From Calliopsis andreniformis (Eukaryota; Arthropoda; Insecta; Hymenoptera; Andrenidae), in NCBI RefSeq assembly GCF_051401765.1, contig NW_027480449.1:4216001-4280000 (forward strand): a DNA stretch of 64,000 nucleotides, written 5' to 3'. Within the stretch, counting starts at the first letter, position 1; each line of letters opens with the position of its first letter. The translations under genes were made by a program, and so were the position numbers. Below the pieces are notes generated by a model. The model did no database searches. It saw only the letters and a list, made by a program, of their open reading frames with translations, and was not told the origin of the DNA. Shown here one piece after another: positions 63,993 to 64,000 of this stretch.

Positions 63993-64000
63993 GGACTGTT

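Larger units (their letters stand above)
1..64000 (+). repeat. Heptamer satellite array, unit GGATTGA, filling the window
   Basis: Head-to-tail GGATTGA heptamers run from the first base to the last with no unique insert. Common variants are AGATTGA, GTATTGA, TGATTGA, GGACTGA, GGGTTGA, GAATTGA, GCATTGA, GGTTTGA, GGATAGA, GGATCGA, GGATTCA, GGATTAA and GGATTTA. Even the most diverged stretches still parse into sevens. The main exceptions are hexamers such as GGACGA, GGACCA and GGATGA, found at fixed places in larger repeats. The pure unit has three G, two A, two T and no C, so the + strand is strikingly poor in C. No inverted copy was seen. The - strand lacks stops in the pure repeat and the + strand has a TGA in every frame each 21 nt, which explains all open frames here. 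A role as structural satellite is inferred; the repeat itself is certain. Confidence 0.99.

Noticed and set aside
1..64000. A CRISPR array
   Set aside because: There are no unique spacers between constant repeats; the between-repeat sequence is itself the same heptamer, and no cas gene is present.
1..64000. A telomere
   Set aside because: The array is too variable and too structured in long duplicated units for a telomerase product, and no TTAGGG or TTTAGGG run was seen.

Overview
The whole 64 kb window is one uninterrupted tandem repeat. The unit is a heptamer, GGATTGA on the + strand (TCAATCC on the other). I found no unique sequence, no believable protein gene, no RNA gene, no transposon and no telomeric or other flank. 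The array runs off both ends, so it is longer than 64 kb. An uninterrupted satellite this long, with nested higher-order repeats, is most like eukaryotic heterochromatin (pericentromeric, subtelomeric, sex- or B-chromosome). That is an inference: no gene in the window fixes the organism. Heptameric repeats are also known in bacteria (the short STRR repeats of cyanobacteria), but as far as I know those are short.

Every long open frame lies on the - strand and is a by-product of the repeat. Three heptamers make 21 nt, which read S-I-L-N-P-Q-S. Because 7 = 1 modulo 3, all three - strand frames read the same heptapeptide, so long frames overlap in different phases. On the + strand a TGA closes every frame every 21 nt. 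I therefore call no CDS.

The array has several layers. (1) Runs of pure GGATTGA are punctuated by one-base variants such as AGATTGA, GTATTGA, GGACTGA and TGATTGA in a fixed order. (2) A 161-bp cassette of 23 diverged heptamers recurs 35 times complete, plus one left fragment. It has four subtypes, called A, B, C and D here. A 56-bp right-hand fragment (E) recurs 14 times. (3) These cassettes are ordered at near-constant distances. Measured start to start, A is followed by C at 594 bp, C by E at about 2056, E by a second E at about 1839, that E by B at 426 and, in one copy, B by D at 719. This makes a higher-order unit of about 5.5 kb. (4) The units are shuffled by tandem and segmental duplication, in-register deletion and unequal crossover.

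Layout: 1-8.4 kb, left domain with D, A-variant and B-variant cassettes, many GGATTCA heptamers and tandem duplications of 629 and 335 bp. 8.4-11.3 kb, a partial unit with one E. 11.35-16.9 kb, complete unit 1. 16.9-20.4 kb, a unit lacking A and C that ends in a B/A chimeric cassette. 20.4-25.9 kb, unit 2, followed by D at 26.0 kb. 26.9-32.5 kb, three tandem A-C segments, two of them an almost perfect 1860-bp duplication. 32.0-36.6 kb, a unit with a 224-bp deletion. 36.6-39.4 kb, D and a unit fragment with a 497-bp deletion. 39.4-44.6 kb, unit 3, lacking A. 44.6-64 kb, a right domain built from the same cassettes in a different order, with duplications at offsets of 2802, 6012, 6523-6530, 3663 and 1140 bp.

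All copies I saw share one orientation. Offsets were obtained by reading landmark positions by eye, so block edges marked approximate may be off by a few heptamers.
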